Shown piece after piece: positions 44,433 through 52,909 of a DNA stretch of 64,000 nt. Numbering within the stretch: position 1 is the first letter of the stretch; each line of letters opens with the position of its first letter. The stretch is from positions 1 through 64,000 of the forward strand of contig CAZWMD010000001.1 of the NCBI GenBank assembly GCA_964634815.1, written 5' to 3'. Source of the stretch: JALZVT01 sp964634815 (GTDB lineage Bacteria; Pseudomonadota; Gammaproteobacteria; Pseudomonadales; Azotimanducaceae). Under the pieces are notes generated by a model, which saw only the letters and a program-made list of their open reading frames with translations, made no database searches and was not told the origin of the DNA. A program made the translations under genes and the position numbers.

Positions 44433-44712
44433 AGGACACTTGCTGATCGGGAAACACTACGGATGAGCCATGCGTTTCCCCATGTTTTATGTGGTTTTTG
44501 ATTGATATTTCTTAAGTTGGTTCGCTTTTGCAGCGGCAACTTTTGGCTAAAAATATCTTTCGATCCAGAGTGTGTAGCAAGAACGCTCTTAAAGCGTCAT
44601 TCATCGTAGTTTGTTGGTATTCGACAACTTCGCTACGGTGGGCACACAAGAAAGAACTCTGGTTTTAGAGACTGCAATAACGGCAATTAGAAAGAAGAAA
44701 GCTAGTCCAAAA

Positions 44713-44730
44713 TGGTTCTAAAAAGAACCA
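44713..44730. repeat. Hairpin, 7-bp stem
   Basis: TGGTTCT, loop AAAA, AGAACCA, between the origin boxes and the N gap. No T run follows. Confidence 0.5.
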
Positions 44731-44844
44731 GGATGGGCTGGTAAATAATAAAATCAGCAAAATTTGAGACTATTTCTCCAGACGTCAAAACCTCGGTCAC
44801 CCAAAAGTCAAGTACAAGAGTCAAGCTAAAAAAAGCAGGACTGA

Positions 44845-44944
44845 NNNNNNNNNNNNNNNNNNNNNNNNNNNNNNNNNNNNNNNNNNNNNNNNNNNNNNNN
44901 NNNNNNNNNNNNNNNNNNNNNNNNNNNNNNNNNNNNNNNNNNNN
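44845..44944. other. Assembly gap (100 N) between oriC boxes and dnaA
   Basis: 100 N. Unlike the other two gaps, the flanking bases share no overlap, so real sequence of unknown length is probably missing from the origin/dnaA upstream region. Confidence 0.9.
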
Positions 44945-45004
44945 GTAGAAGAGAGGTTGGTGGAATTTGAATCGAATGACCTGATGTGTAAGTGGCTGTT
45001 AGTT

Positions 45005-45024
45005 GCTTGTCTTATAAGGCAAGC
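45005..45024. promoter_or_regulatory. 20-bp near-palindrome upstream of dnaA
   Basis: GCTTGTCTTATAAGGCAAGC pairs with itself at all but one position (T-G), centred about 57 bases before the dnaA start, and contains TATAAG, which could be a -10. It may be the dnaA promoter/operator. Confidence 0.45.
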
Positions 45025-45071
45025 CCTGAAAGCCGCAACTAACCACTTTCTTCCGTGGGGGACTCACATAA

Positions 45072-46475
45072 GTGGAACGCGCAATTTGGCGTCAGTGCAT
45101 TGAGCAACTGCAAGATGAATTATCGGCTGAAGACTTTAATACCTGGATCCTGCCGCTTCAGGCTCGTCAGTCTGATGCTGGAGTAACGATTTACGCTCCA
45201 AATCGTTACGTCGAGCAGCGAGTAACGGAAAACTATTTGCCTAAAATTGCTCAGATGCTTGAGCTTTTGGCAGATTCGGAACACTTGTCTGTAGTGGACA
45301 TTCAGGTGGGTAGCGTTGAAGCCACTGTTGATGGCGTGATGCCCAACCCGGCGGATCAGCCTGAATCAGAACAGACCAAATCAGTACAGATAAGCACAAC
45401 GGAGGCTGAGCATTCCGGGGTTGAGCTTGAACCACTGCGAGCGGGCCGCCATCAGGAATCAGTACTTAACAGTGGTTACACCTTCATTAACTTTGTTGAA
45501 GGAAAGTCCAATGAGCTGGCACGGGCTGCTGCAAGCCAGGTAGCCGCTCATGCTGGCGTCGCCTATAACCCGCTTTTGTTGTACGGCGGTGTAGGTCTGG
45601 GCAAGACCCATCTGATGAATGCAATTGGCAACGAAATACTAAAGAAGCAGCCGACGGCGCGCGTCGTTTATCTGCACTCGCAACGTTTTGTGCAGGATAT
45701 GGTTCGGGCGTTGCAAACCAACACCATGCAGAGCTTTGTTGATTACTACAAAGCGATAGATGCATTGCTGATTGATGACATTCAGTTTTTTGCCAACAAA
45801 ATGCGCTCCCAGGAAGAATTTTTCCATGTGTTTAACGCCTTGCTGGAAGGTGGCAAACAGATGGTCATGACCTGTGATCGTTATCCACGGGAGATCGATG
45901 GCCTCGAGGAACGACTGCAGTCGCGGTTTGTTTGGGGCCTGACGGTTGAGATGGAACAGCCTGACCTGGAAACCCGGGTGGCGATTCTCATGAAAAAGGC
46001 GGAGCTGGATGGGGTAGAGCTTAGCCAGGACGTTGCGTTTTATATTGCAGAACGCGTTCGTTCTAACGTTCGTGAACTGGAGGGTGCCTTGCGACGGGTT
46101 GAGGCGAACGCAAGCTTCACTGGCCAGGATATAACCATCGAACAGGTTAAGGTGGCGTTGCGTGACCTCTTTGCGGTATCCGAGCGGCTGATCAGTATCG
46201 ACAACATTCAGCGTATTGTTGCTGAGTACTACAAGATAAAACACGCGGATATGCTGTCGAAACGCCGTACCCGCACGGTGGCTCGGCCCCGACAGATGGC
46301 AATGTATCTAGCTAAAGAACTCACCAATCACTCGCTTCCCGAGATCGGCGATGCATTTGGTGGCCGTGATCACACCACCGTTTTGCACGCTTGCCGCAAA
46401 ATCACAGAGTTGAAAGAGCGCATGCCTGACCTGGAAGAAGATCACCGTAATCTCAGCCGATTGCTTACGGGTTAA
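45072..46475 (+). CDS. dnaA: Chromosomal replication initiator DnaA
   Basis: 467 residues, GTG start. N-terminal domain I ('WRQCIEQLQDELSAEDFNTWI'-type, here 'QLQDELSAEDFNTWILPL'), a variable linker (about 80-130), the AAA+ ATPase with Walker A 'GGVGLGKTHLMNAI' and Walker B 'ALLIDDIQFF', and the C-terminal box-binding domain with the signature 'FGGRDHTTVLHAC'. It binds the boxes at 44.1-44.3 kb and opens the origin. The upstream region is interrupted by the N gap, so its regulation is only partly visible. Confidence 0.98.
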   Translation: MERAIWRQCIEQLQDELSAEDFNTWILPLQARQSDAGVTIYAPNRYVEQRVTENYLPKIAQMLELLADSEHLSVVDIQVGSVEATVDGVMPNPADQPESEQTKSVQISTTEAEHSGVELEPLRAGRHQESVLNSGYTFINFVEGKSNELARAAASQVAAHAGVAYNPLLLYGGVGLGKTHLMNAIGNEILKKQPTARVVYLHSQRFVQDMVRALQTNTMQSFVDYYKAIDALLIDDIQFFANKMRSQEEFFHVFNALLEGGKQMVMTCDRYPREIDGLEERLQSRFVWGLTVEMEQPDLETRVAILMKKAELDGVELSQDVAFYIAERVRSNVRELEGALRRVEANASFTGQDITIEQVKVALRDLFAVSERLISIDNIQRIVAEYYKIKHADMLSKRRTRTVARPRQMAMYLAKELTNHSLPEIGDAFGGRDHTTVLHACRKITELKERMPDLEEDHRNLSRLLTG

Positions 46476-46565
46476 CTCTTCGTGCAAGGCGGGCGCTGTG
46501 AGTGCAAAATTGCAGGGCTATATGCAAACTTACACTGAGTGGCGCAACACAAGGCTTGAGACTCT

Positions 46566-47684
46566 ATGAAACTTGAAACCACCCGCGAGGCGCTGTTGAA
46601 GCCGTTGCAACTTGCTTCAGGAGTTGTAGAGCGCCGACAGACGTTGCCGGTGTTGGCAAATCTTTTGGTTGTCGCCGAGAACGGTGTGCTGACATTGTCT
46701 GGGACTGATCTCGAGGTAGAAATTCAGGCCAGTGTCTCAGAAGGCGTTGATATCAAGACCGAAGGCCGAGCAACGCTGCCGGCCCGCAAGCTGATGGATA
46801 TCTGGCGTTCGCTGCCGGAGGGCGCGGGCGTCTCCATCACGGTAGATGGTGCCAAATCGATCGTTCGTTCGGGCCGGAGTCGCTTCACTCTTGCAACTTT
46901 ACCTGCGGCGGATTTTCCCAGTGTTGAAGGTGGTGAAGCCTCTGTTGAGCTTTCTCTCGAGCAACCGCAACTTAAGCGGCTTATCGATCGCGTCAGTTTT
47001 TCTATGGCCCAACAGGACGTTCGGTATTTTCTTAACGGCATGTTGTTGGAGGTCGATGCGGAGGGTGTGCGTACGGTGGCTACCGACGGGCATCGACTGG
47101 CGCAGGCGAGCTTATCTGGCGTAACGGCAGATACGGCAAATGGAGGCGGCTTTTGCGAAGCCATTGTGCCGAGAAAAGGCGTCGGAGAGCTTTCCAGGCT
47201 GGTTTCTGACAGTGATGCAACGGTGTCAATTTCGATTGGAAAGGGCCACCTGCGGGCGACACAGGGTGAGTACACACTAACTACCAAGCTAGTTGACGGA
47301 CAATACCCACCTTACAAGAAGGTTATTCCCCAGGGTGCAGATCAAACGTTGATTGGCGATAGGGAAGCTCTGCGACAGGCGTTTTACCGGGCGTCTATTC
47401 TCTCCAACGAGAAATATCGCGGCGTCCGGCTGAGTTTTGGGGCCGACATGCTGACCATTCAGGCCAACAATCCAGAACAGGAAGAGGCGGAAGAATCGGT
47501 TGCTGTGGAGTACGCCGGTGACTCGATTGAGATTGGCTTTAATGTCAGTTATCTGCAGGACATTATGTCGGTGATTAACACCGACTCGGTGCGAATCTCT
47601 CTGACCGATGCAAACAGCAGTGCATTGGTTGAGGGCGAAGGCGAAGACGATGTGCTTTATGTTGTCATGCCGATGCGGCTCTAG
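46566..47684 (+). CDS. dnaN: DNA polymerase III sliding clamp (beta)
   Basis: 372 residues. Begins 'MKLETTREALLKPLQLASGV' and ends 'DVLYVVMPMRL', both diagnostic of the clamp. Three similar domains form half of the ring that encircles DNA and gives the polymerase processivity. It is 90 bases downstream of dnaA and probably shares its transcript. Confidence 0.98.
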   Translation: MKLETTREALLKPLQLASGVVERRQTLPVLANLLVVAENGVLTLSGTDLEVEIQASVSEGVDIKTEGRATLPARKLMDIWRSLPEGAGVSITVDGAKSIVRSGRSRFTLATLPAADFPSVEGGEASVELSLEQPQLKRLIDRVSFSMAQQDVRYFLNGMLLEVDAEGVRTVATDGHRLAQASLSGVTADTANGGGFCEAIVPRKGVGELSRLVSDSDATVSISIGKGHLRATQGEYTLTTKLVDGQYPPYKKVIPQGADQTLIGDREALRQAFYRASILSNEKYRGVRLSFGADMLTIQANNPEQEEAEESVAVEYAGDSIEIGFNVSYLQDIMSVINTDSVRISLTDANSSALVEGEGEDDVLYVVMPMRL

Positions 47685-47738
47685 TGACAAGCAGGTCAGC
47701 CGCTTAAACAGTTCATTTCTCGTGCCTGGTTGTCGGTA

Positions 47739-48827
47739 ATGCAAATTGCGGCACTGGAGATCGATAGCCTTCGCATTCTCTCGAAGGTGCGCGTCGATTT
47801 GGCCCCAGGCGGTAATCTCTTTAAAGGTGTAAACGGGGCGGGCAAGACAGCAGTGCTTGAGGCCGTGCATCTGCTCGCTACCGGACGATCGTTCAGGCCT
47901 GGTGGTCCTCGAGGATTGATACGTCACGGTGAGTCAGGCCTAAGGATTAGGGTGCGGTTGGACTCTGGGCTCTGGTTGGCATTGGAGAGATCAACGAGCG
48001 GCGGCTTTCGTGGGCGCAGGGGATCCGACGCCGTTCGGCGCATGTCTGATCTGGCGAGAGAACTTCCCGTACAGTTGCTGCTGCCTGATGCGGCTGAGCT
48101 GGTGTTTGGTGGTCCTGGTGAGCGCCGATCGGCGTTAGATTGGGGATTGTTCCACGTGGAACATGGATTTCAGGCACTTTCTCGAGAATACACTCAGTCA
48201 CTCAAACAACGTAACGCGCTGCTTCGCCGTTCCCAGCTCAGCGGCACTCGGCCGGATAAAGAACTCAGCGTCTGGACGCATAAGGTGGCGGAGGCGGGTG
48301 AGCAGCTGACCCAAATGCGTTTGGACTATGTCGAGCGGCTGTCGGGGCAATTTGCGGCCACGTTGCACTCACTCAGCCCGGAGCTCAACTTGACCATAGA
48401 TTACCAACCTGGGCACAGCCCTGAACAACTGCTTGTTCAGCTTGAGGAAGACACTCTGCGGGAACTGAAATTGGGGACAACCAAGTTCGGACCACACCGG
48501 GCTGATCTGAGAATTCGACTGATGGATCGCCTTGCGGGCTCGGTATTGTCTCGCGGACAGGGTAAAATAGCGGCCTTTTCCATGCGCCTGGCTCAGGCCA
48601 AGGATCTTCGCGATCAAGCAGGTATCGCGCCGGTATTCCTTGTCGATGATCTGGGGGCGGAGTTGGATCGACCACATAACGAGCGCCTGTTTCAGGTGTT
48701 GAGGGACCTGGATAGCCAGGTGTTAGCAACAACAGCGATGGATCAGCTCTCCTGGGGAGAGGACTGGCAATTGTTCCACGTGGAACAGGGTTCAGTGACT
48801 TCCCGGAGTGGCCTCAGTAGCCAGTAA
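47739..48827 (+). CDS. recF: DNA repair/recombination protein RecF
   Basis: 362 residues from the ATG at 47739; an in-frame TTG nine bases earlier is less likely. An SMC-like ATPase: 'GVNGAGKTAVLEAVHLLATG' is the Walker A, 'LSRGQGKIAAFSMRLAQ' the signature, 'PVFLVDDLGAELD' the Walker B. It helps load RecA at gaps. The gene contains two parS-type palindromes (48148-48163 and 48772-48787). The family 'Phe-Gly' after the first Asn is replaced by 'LFKGVNGAG', a small variation. Confidence 0.96.
   Translation: MQIAALEIDSLRILSKVRVDLAPGGNLFKGVNGAGKTAVLEAVHLLATGRSFRPGGPRGLIRHGESGLRIRVRLDSGLWLALERSTSGGFRGRRGSDAVRRMSDLARELPVQLLLPDAAELVFGGPGERRSALDWGLFHVEHGFQALSREYTQSLKQRNALLRRSQLSGTRPDKELSVWTHKVAEAGEQLTQMRLDYVERLSGQFAATLHSLSPELNLTIDYQPGHSPEQLLVQLEEDTLRELKLGTTKFGPHRADLRIRLMDRLAGSVLSRGQGKIAAFSMRLAQAKDLRDQAGIAPVFLVDDLGAELDRPHNERLFQVLRDLDSQVLATTAMDQLSWGEDWQLFHVEQGSVTSRSGLSSQ
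48148..48163. promoter_or_regulatory. parS: parS centromere site 1
   Basis: TGTTCCACGTGGAACA, a perfect 16-bp palindrome identical to the parS of Pseudomonas-type ParB systems, inside recF about 3.9 kb right of the best DnaA box. In recF it encodes Leu-Phe-His-Val-Glu-His. Confidence 0.9.
48772..48787. promoter_or_regulatory. parS: parS centromere site 2
   Basis: A second identical TGTTCCACGTGGAACA, 624 bases after the first, near the 3' end of recF. It also encodes Leu-Phe-His-Val-Glu, in the same reading frame. Confidence 0.9.
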
Positions 48828-48830
48828 CAA

Positions 48831-48954
48831 ACCAGTAATAGANNNNNNNNNNNNNNNNNNNNNNNNNNNNNNNNNNNNNNNNNNNNNNNNNNNNNNNNNN
48901 NNNNNNNNNNNNNNNNNNNNNNNNNNNNNNNNNNNNNNNNNNACCAGTAATAGA
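48831..48954. repeat. 100-N gap bounded by two copies of a 12-bp unit
   Basis: ACCAGTAATAGA lies at 48831-48842 and again at 48943-48954, directly on each side of the N run 48843-48942. Just before it, CCAGTAACAA is a related partial unit. Either a short contig overlap or the edges of an unresolved tandem array between recF and gyrB. Confidence 0.75.
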
Positions 48955-48997
48955 ATTGAACACGGCGCTGCCGCCGAGATTCAAGCCCGGAGCCCAG

Positions 48998-51421
48998 ATG
49001 TCTAACGACGCCAGTGATTACGATTCAGACAGTATTAAAGTACTCAAGGGCCTGGATGCCGTGCGAAAGCGGCCAGGCATGTATATCGGTGACACCGAGG
49101 ATGGCACGGGCCTGCACCATATGGTCCAGGAGCTGGTTGATAACTCTATCGATGAAGCCCTGGCCGGCCACTGTGATGAAGTTAAGGTAACCATTCATCC
49201 GGAAGAGGCGATTTCTGTAGAGGATAATGGCCGCGGTATTCCCACCAATCTTCATCCCGAAGAAAACGTTTCAGCCGCTGAGGTCATCATGACAACCTTG
49301 CACGCCGGCGGAAAGTTCGATGACAACAGCTATAAAGTGTCGGGAGGTCTGCATGGTGTTGGCGTGTCTGTCGTGAACGCTCTGTCCGAAGAGCTGCGTT
49401 TGACCATACGCCGCGAAGGTAAGGTACATCAGCAGGTCTATTCCCATGGTGTTCCCCAAGAACCCCTGAAAGAGGTGGGAACTACCAATCGAAGGGGCAC
49501 CGAATGCTATTTCAAGCCTTCTCCCGCGACCTTCGGGGACATCAAGTTTCACTATGACATTCTTGCCAAACGCCTCCGTGAGCTTGCCTTTCTTAACTCT
49601 GGGGTAAAGATTGTGCTGCACGATGAGCGTAGCGGGGACGGAGACACCTTCTACTATGAAGGTGGTTTGCGCGCGTTTGTTGAGTACCTGAATCAGAACA
49701 AGAACCAGATCAACGAGGTGTTCCACTTCACGGTTGATCGGGAAGACGGCGTTGGCGTTGAAGTTGCGATGCAATGGAATGATGGCTTTCAGGAACAGGT
49801 GTTTCCCTATACAAACAACATTCCCCAGGGCGATGGCGGCACCCATATCGCTGGCTTCCGCGCTGGCTTAACCCGCACGCTTAACAACTATATAGAACGA
49901 GAAAATGCGGTCAAAAAGGCGCAGATTCACACCACTGGCGATGATGCCCGGGAAGGGCTAATTGCTGTTGTTAGCGTCAAGGTTCCTGACCCAAAGTTCT
50001 CGTCTCAGACCAAAGATAAGCTAGTTTCTAGCGAAGTTAAGACCGCCGTAGAGCAGGAATTGGGCAAATATTTTGCCGAATACCTCGATGAAAACCCGAA
50101 TGATGCAAAGATACTTGTCTCAAAAATGATCGAAGCCGCTCGAGCCAGAGAAGCTGCGCGAAAGGCTCGGGAAATGACCAGGCGCAAGGGGGCTCTCGAT
50201 ATTGGCGGTCTGCCAGGCAAACTCGCGGACTGTCAGGAGAAAGATCCTGCGCAATCAGAAATCTATCTGGTAGAGGGAGACTCTGCGGGCGGCAGCGCCA
50301 AACAAGGCAGGGATCGTCGAACCCAGGCCATATTGCCGTTGCGGGGCAAGATTCTGAATGTCGAACGCGCCCGCTTCGACAAAATGTTGTCCTCCAATGA
50401 GATCGGAACTCTGGTTACTGCATTGGGTTGCGGTATTGGCCGCGATGATTTCAATCCGGATAAGCTTCGCTATCACCGCATCATCATCATGACCGATGCA
50501 GATGTGGACGGTTCTCACATACGCACCTTGCTGCTGACATTCTTTTTCCGGCAGATGCCTGAGCTGTTAGAGCGGGGTCATATCTATATTGCCCAACCCC
50601 CGCTTTACAAGGTGAAGCGGGGACGCCAGGAGCGTTACCTGAAGGATGAGTCAGAGCTGACCGAATATTTCTTGCAACATGCACTGGAGGGCGCCCATCT
50701 GCACGCCAATGCGGAGGCTCCGGCGATTCAGGGTGAGGCGCTTGAAGACCTTGCCAAAGAATACACATCGGTAATCAATCGATTAAAAGCAATAGACAGA
50801 ACCTATCCTGCTGAAATCACGGCACGGTTTATGGCGTTGCCTGCTCTGGATCGTGCAGGGCTTGGTGATCGCTCCAATATCGAGGCCTGGAATCTGCTTT
50901 TACAGGCTGAGCTTGAGCGATTGGAGAGTGCCGAGGCTGCGCAATACCAGGTAGATATAGAAGAGGACCAAGAGCAATCCCTGTTCTATCCTGCTGTGAA
51001 TCTTGTTACCCGCGGAATTACCGAGCGCATTGTTTTCAACGAACGCTTTTTCCGTTCGGCTGATTACCAGCTGGTGTCTGTTCTCGCAGCAAAACTCGAT
51101 GGCTTGCTGGAAGAAGGAGCTTACGTGCAGCGTGGAGAACGCCGCGAAGACGTTCGTTACTTCGGCGAAGCTGTTGAATGGCTAAATGCCCAGGCGCGGC
51201 GCAATGTAGACATTCAGCGCTACAAAGGCCTGGGAGAAATGAATCCTGAACAGCTTTGGGATACAACGATGGATCCCGATGTGCGGAGGATGTTGCGAGT
51301 AACCGTGGATGACGGAATTGCTGCAGACCAAATGTTCAGCACCCTGATGGGCGATCAGGTTGAGCCGCGTCGCGAGTTCATAGAATCAAACGCGCTGTCG
51401 GTAGTGAACCTCGACGTTTAG
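48998..51421 (+). CDS. gyrB: DNA gyrase subunit B
   Basis: 807 residues from the ATG at 48998, with GGAG about six bases upstream. The N-terminal GHKL ATPase opens with 'VLKGLDAVRKRPGMYIGDTE' and contains 'EDNGRGIPTNLH' and 'GLHGVGVSVVNAL'. The Toprim region has 'VEGDSAGGSAKQGRDR' and 'MTDADVDGSHIRTLLLTFFF', and the C-terminal 'QRYKGLGEMNPEQLW' is intact. With GyrA it introduces negative supercoils. The reading frame extends back to a TTG at the gap edge, but that part is not conserved. Confidence 0.98.
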   Translation: MSNDASDYDSDSIKVLKGLDAVRKRPGMYIGDTEDGTGLHHMVQELVDNSIDEALAGHCDEVKVTIHPEEAISVEDNGRGIPTNLHPEENVSAAEVIMTTLHAGGKFDDNSYKVSGGLHGVGVSVVNALSEELRLTIRREGKVHQQVYSHGVPQEPLKEVGTTNRRGTECYFKPSPATFGDIKFHYDILAKRLRELAFLNSGVKIVLHDERSGDGDTFYYEGGLRAFVEYLNQNKNQINEVFHFTVDREDGVGVEVAMQWNDGFQEQVFPYTNNIPQGDGGTHIAGFRAGLTRTLNNYIERENAVKKAQIHTTGDDAREGLIAVVSVKVPDPKFSSQTKDKLVSSEVKTAVEQELGKYFAEYLDENPNDAKILVSKMIEAARAREAARKAREMTRRKGALDIGGLPGKLADCQEKDPAQSEIYLVEGDSAGGSAKQGRDRRTQAILPLRGKILNVERARFDKMLSSNEIGTLVTALGCGIGRDDFNPDKLRYHRIIIMTDADVDGSHIRTLLLTFFFRQMPELLERGHIYIAQPPLYKVKRGRQERYLKDESELTEYFLQHALEGAHLHANAEAPAIQGEALEDLAKEYTSVINRLKAIDRTYPAEITARFMALPALDRAGLGDRSNIEAWNLLLQAELERLESAEAAQYQVDIEEDQEQSLFYPAVNLVTRGITERIVFNERFFRSADYQLVSVLAAKLDGLLEEGAYVQRGERREDVRYFGEAVEWLNAQARRNVDIQRYKGLGEMNPEQLWDTTMDPDVRRMLRVTVDDGIAADQMFSTLMGDQVEPRREFIESNALSVVNLDV

Positions 51422-51463
51422 CTAGTCGCTTTTAGTTAATCGCTGATAGTTAATTGTTGATAG

Positions 51464-52210
51464 TCAAGTTCGAGCCATTGCGTCTAACTCTGCGCTGGCG
51501 TCTAGTGGTTCGAGCTCTGACATGGCGGTGTTGAGCCAGTTCTCTGCCTCGACATTAATCTGTTTTGTGGTTTTCCCTTCTGAGGGAAAGAGCGGGCTGA
51601 TTCGGACACGGATAACACCGGGTTTCTTTTGAAACTGATGTGCCGGCCAGAGCAGGCCGGCGTTGTGTGCAATCACGATGACTGGACTGTTTGAGGATCG
51701 AGCGAGAGCTGCACCGCCAGCCTGAAAGCTCTGCTGTACTCCAACCGGAGATCGGGTGCCTTCCGGGAACAACACGACCCAGATACCGTCCGAGAGTCGT
51801 TGCGTGCCCTGGGTAATCAGACTGCGCAGGCTTTTGCGTGGGTCGCTTCGATCAATCGCAATGGGTCTAAGTAATCTGAAAGCCCAGCCAAAGAAAGGAA
51901 TATTTAAAAGCTCGCGTTTGATTAACGTCGCTTGTGGAGAGAATAGCTGTTGAACGAAAAGCGTTTCCCAGGTGCTTGAGTGCTTCACAAAGACAATGCA
52001 CGGCTCTGTGGGTAATTCGCCTTCGATCTCAACATGGATACCGCAGGTTATTTTTAGCCACCAGAGTACAAAGCCGGTCCATCGGCGAACAATGAAATCA
52101 AAGCGCGCGTTGTAGCTCAAGAACCCGCCAACAAGCAGACTGAGTGTTCCCCACAACACCGTGACAACGATGTAACCAACATAAAACAGGGTTGAACGAA
52201 GCGTCATCAT
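51464..52210 (-). CDS. plsC: 1-acyl-sn-glycerol-3-phosphate acyltransferase
   Basis: 248 residues. An N-terminal membrane helix, then the acyltransferase blocks: 'KHSSTWETLF' (His-x4-Glu, a common variant of His-x4-Asp), 'PIAIDRSDPRKSL' and 'VLFPEGTRSPVG'. It adds the second acyl chain in phosphatidic acid synthesis at the inner membrane. It is convergent with gyrB and overlaps gmhB by 4 bases; the gyrB-plsC-gmhB grouping also occurs in Pseudomonas. Confidence 0.88.
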   Translation of the reverse strand: MMTLRSTLFYVGYIVVTVLWGTLSLLVGGFLSYNARFDFIVRRWTGFVLWWLKITCGIHVEIEGELPTEPCIVFVKHSSTWETLFVQQLFSPQATLIKRELLNIPFFGWAFRLLRPIAIDRSDPRKSLRSLITQGTQRLSDGIWVVLFPEGTRSPVGVQQSFQAGGAALARSSNSPVIVIAHNAGLLWPAHQFQKKPGVIRVRISPLFPSEGKTTKQINVEAENWLNTAMSELEPLDASAELDAMART

Positions 52211-52836
52211 GGTTTTGAAGTTTGGCCTGTTTGCATGGCTACAAGTGTTTGGTTTGTTGCAAGGATTTGCTCAACTGCGGCTGGCAGATCTGCAACTATG
52301 TCTTTAACTCCAAGTGCCCTTGCGCTGTCCGCTAACTTATTTTCGCGCACCGTATCACCCTGTAGCAGCGATGTTCGCACCAGGATTGGATGGCAACGGG
52401 CGTTCACTGCGGCTTGCATGTCTTTGAGTGAATCTCCTACAAAGGTCACGGCGTTTGGGGCGATTCCAAATTCGGCCATACAGTCTTCCAGCATAGCTTG
52501 ATTTGGCTTGCGGCAGGCGCAATTGTGATCGGGGTGATGAGGGCAGTAGCGCCACAGTGAGATATGGCCATTTGCCGCCAAGAGTTCGCGGACAAGTCTG
52601 TGGTGAATAGATGCAAGATCTGACGGGCTGAGTCGGCCTCGACTGATGCCCGCCTGATTGCTGCAAATGGCAATATGTATTCCTGCCTGGTTGAGCCGGG
52701 CGATGGAGTCTAGCGCGCCAGGGATTGCCCGCCATTCATCAGCCGACTTGATGTATTCCGCCGAATCACTATTGATCACACCGTCGCGATCAAGAAGCAC
52801 CAGTTGTGTCGGCTTTCGGGTAGAGTCAATTGCCAT
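52207..52836 (-). CDS. gmhB: D-glycero-beta-D-manno-heptose-1,7-bisphosphate 7-phosphatase
   Basis: 209 residues from the ATG at 52836. HAD phosphatase with 'LVLLDRDGVIN' (nucleophile Asp), 'CSNQAGISRG', the zinc-binding loop 'CPHHPDHNCACRKP' typical of GmhB, and 'FVGDSLKDMQAA'. It takes part in ADP-heptose synthesis for the lipopolysaccharide core. A longer frame from a TTG at 52866 adds nothing conserved. Confidence 0.92.
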   Translation of the reverse strand: MAIDSTRKPTQLVLLDRDGVINSDSAEYIKSADEWRAIPGALDSIARLNQAGIHIAICSNQAGISRGRLSPSDLASIHHRLVRELLAANGHISLWRYCPHHPDHNCACRKPNQAMLEDCMAEFGIAPNAVTFVGDSLKDMQAAVNARCHPILVRTSLLQGDTVRENKLADSARALGVKDIVADLPAAVEQILATNQTLVAMQTGQTSKP

Positions 52837-52909
52837 GGCGCGGCACCCTAGAGCAAAGCCCTGCAACCGTCAAAGCGTCATAAAAGCCAAAAATTGAAGA
52901 GATCTGTCT

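Larger units (their letters stand above)
43867..45071. other. oriC: Putative chromosomal replication origin (oriC) region
   Basis: About 1.2 kb without a gene between rpmH and dnaA, interrupted by 100 N at 44845-44944. It holds DnaA boxes matching TTATNCACA at 44175-44183 and 44258-44266, a one-mismatch box on the other strand at 44068-44076, and weaker TTGCCCACA at 44224-44232. An A/T-rich stretch at about 44280-44395 with a run of nine T next to the best box is a candidate unwinding element. Several palindromes are listed separately. The rpmH/dnaA position, the boxes and the divergence of gene direction agree with an origin; the minimal oriC cannot be fixed by eye. Confidence 0.8.

Noticed and set aside
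45639..46244. 201-codon minus-strand frame inside dnaA
   Set aside because: Antisense to the AAA+ and DNA-binding domains; no independent support.
51464..52210. His-x4-Glu in PlsC as a broken active site
   Set aside because: Glu in place of Asp is a common variant in this group of acyltransferases.
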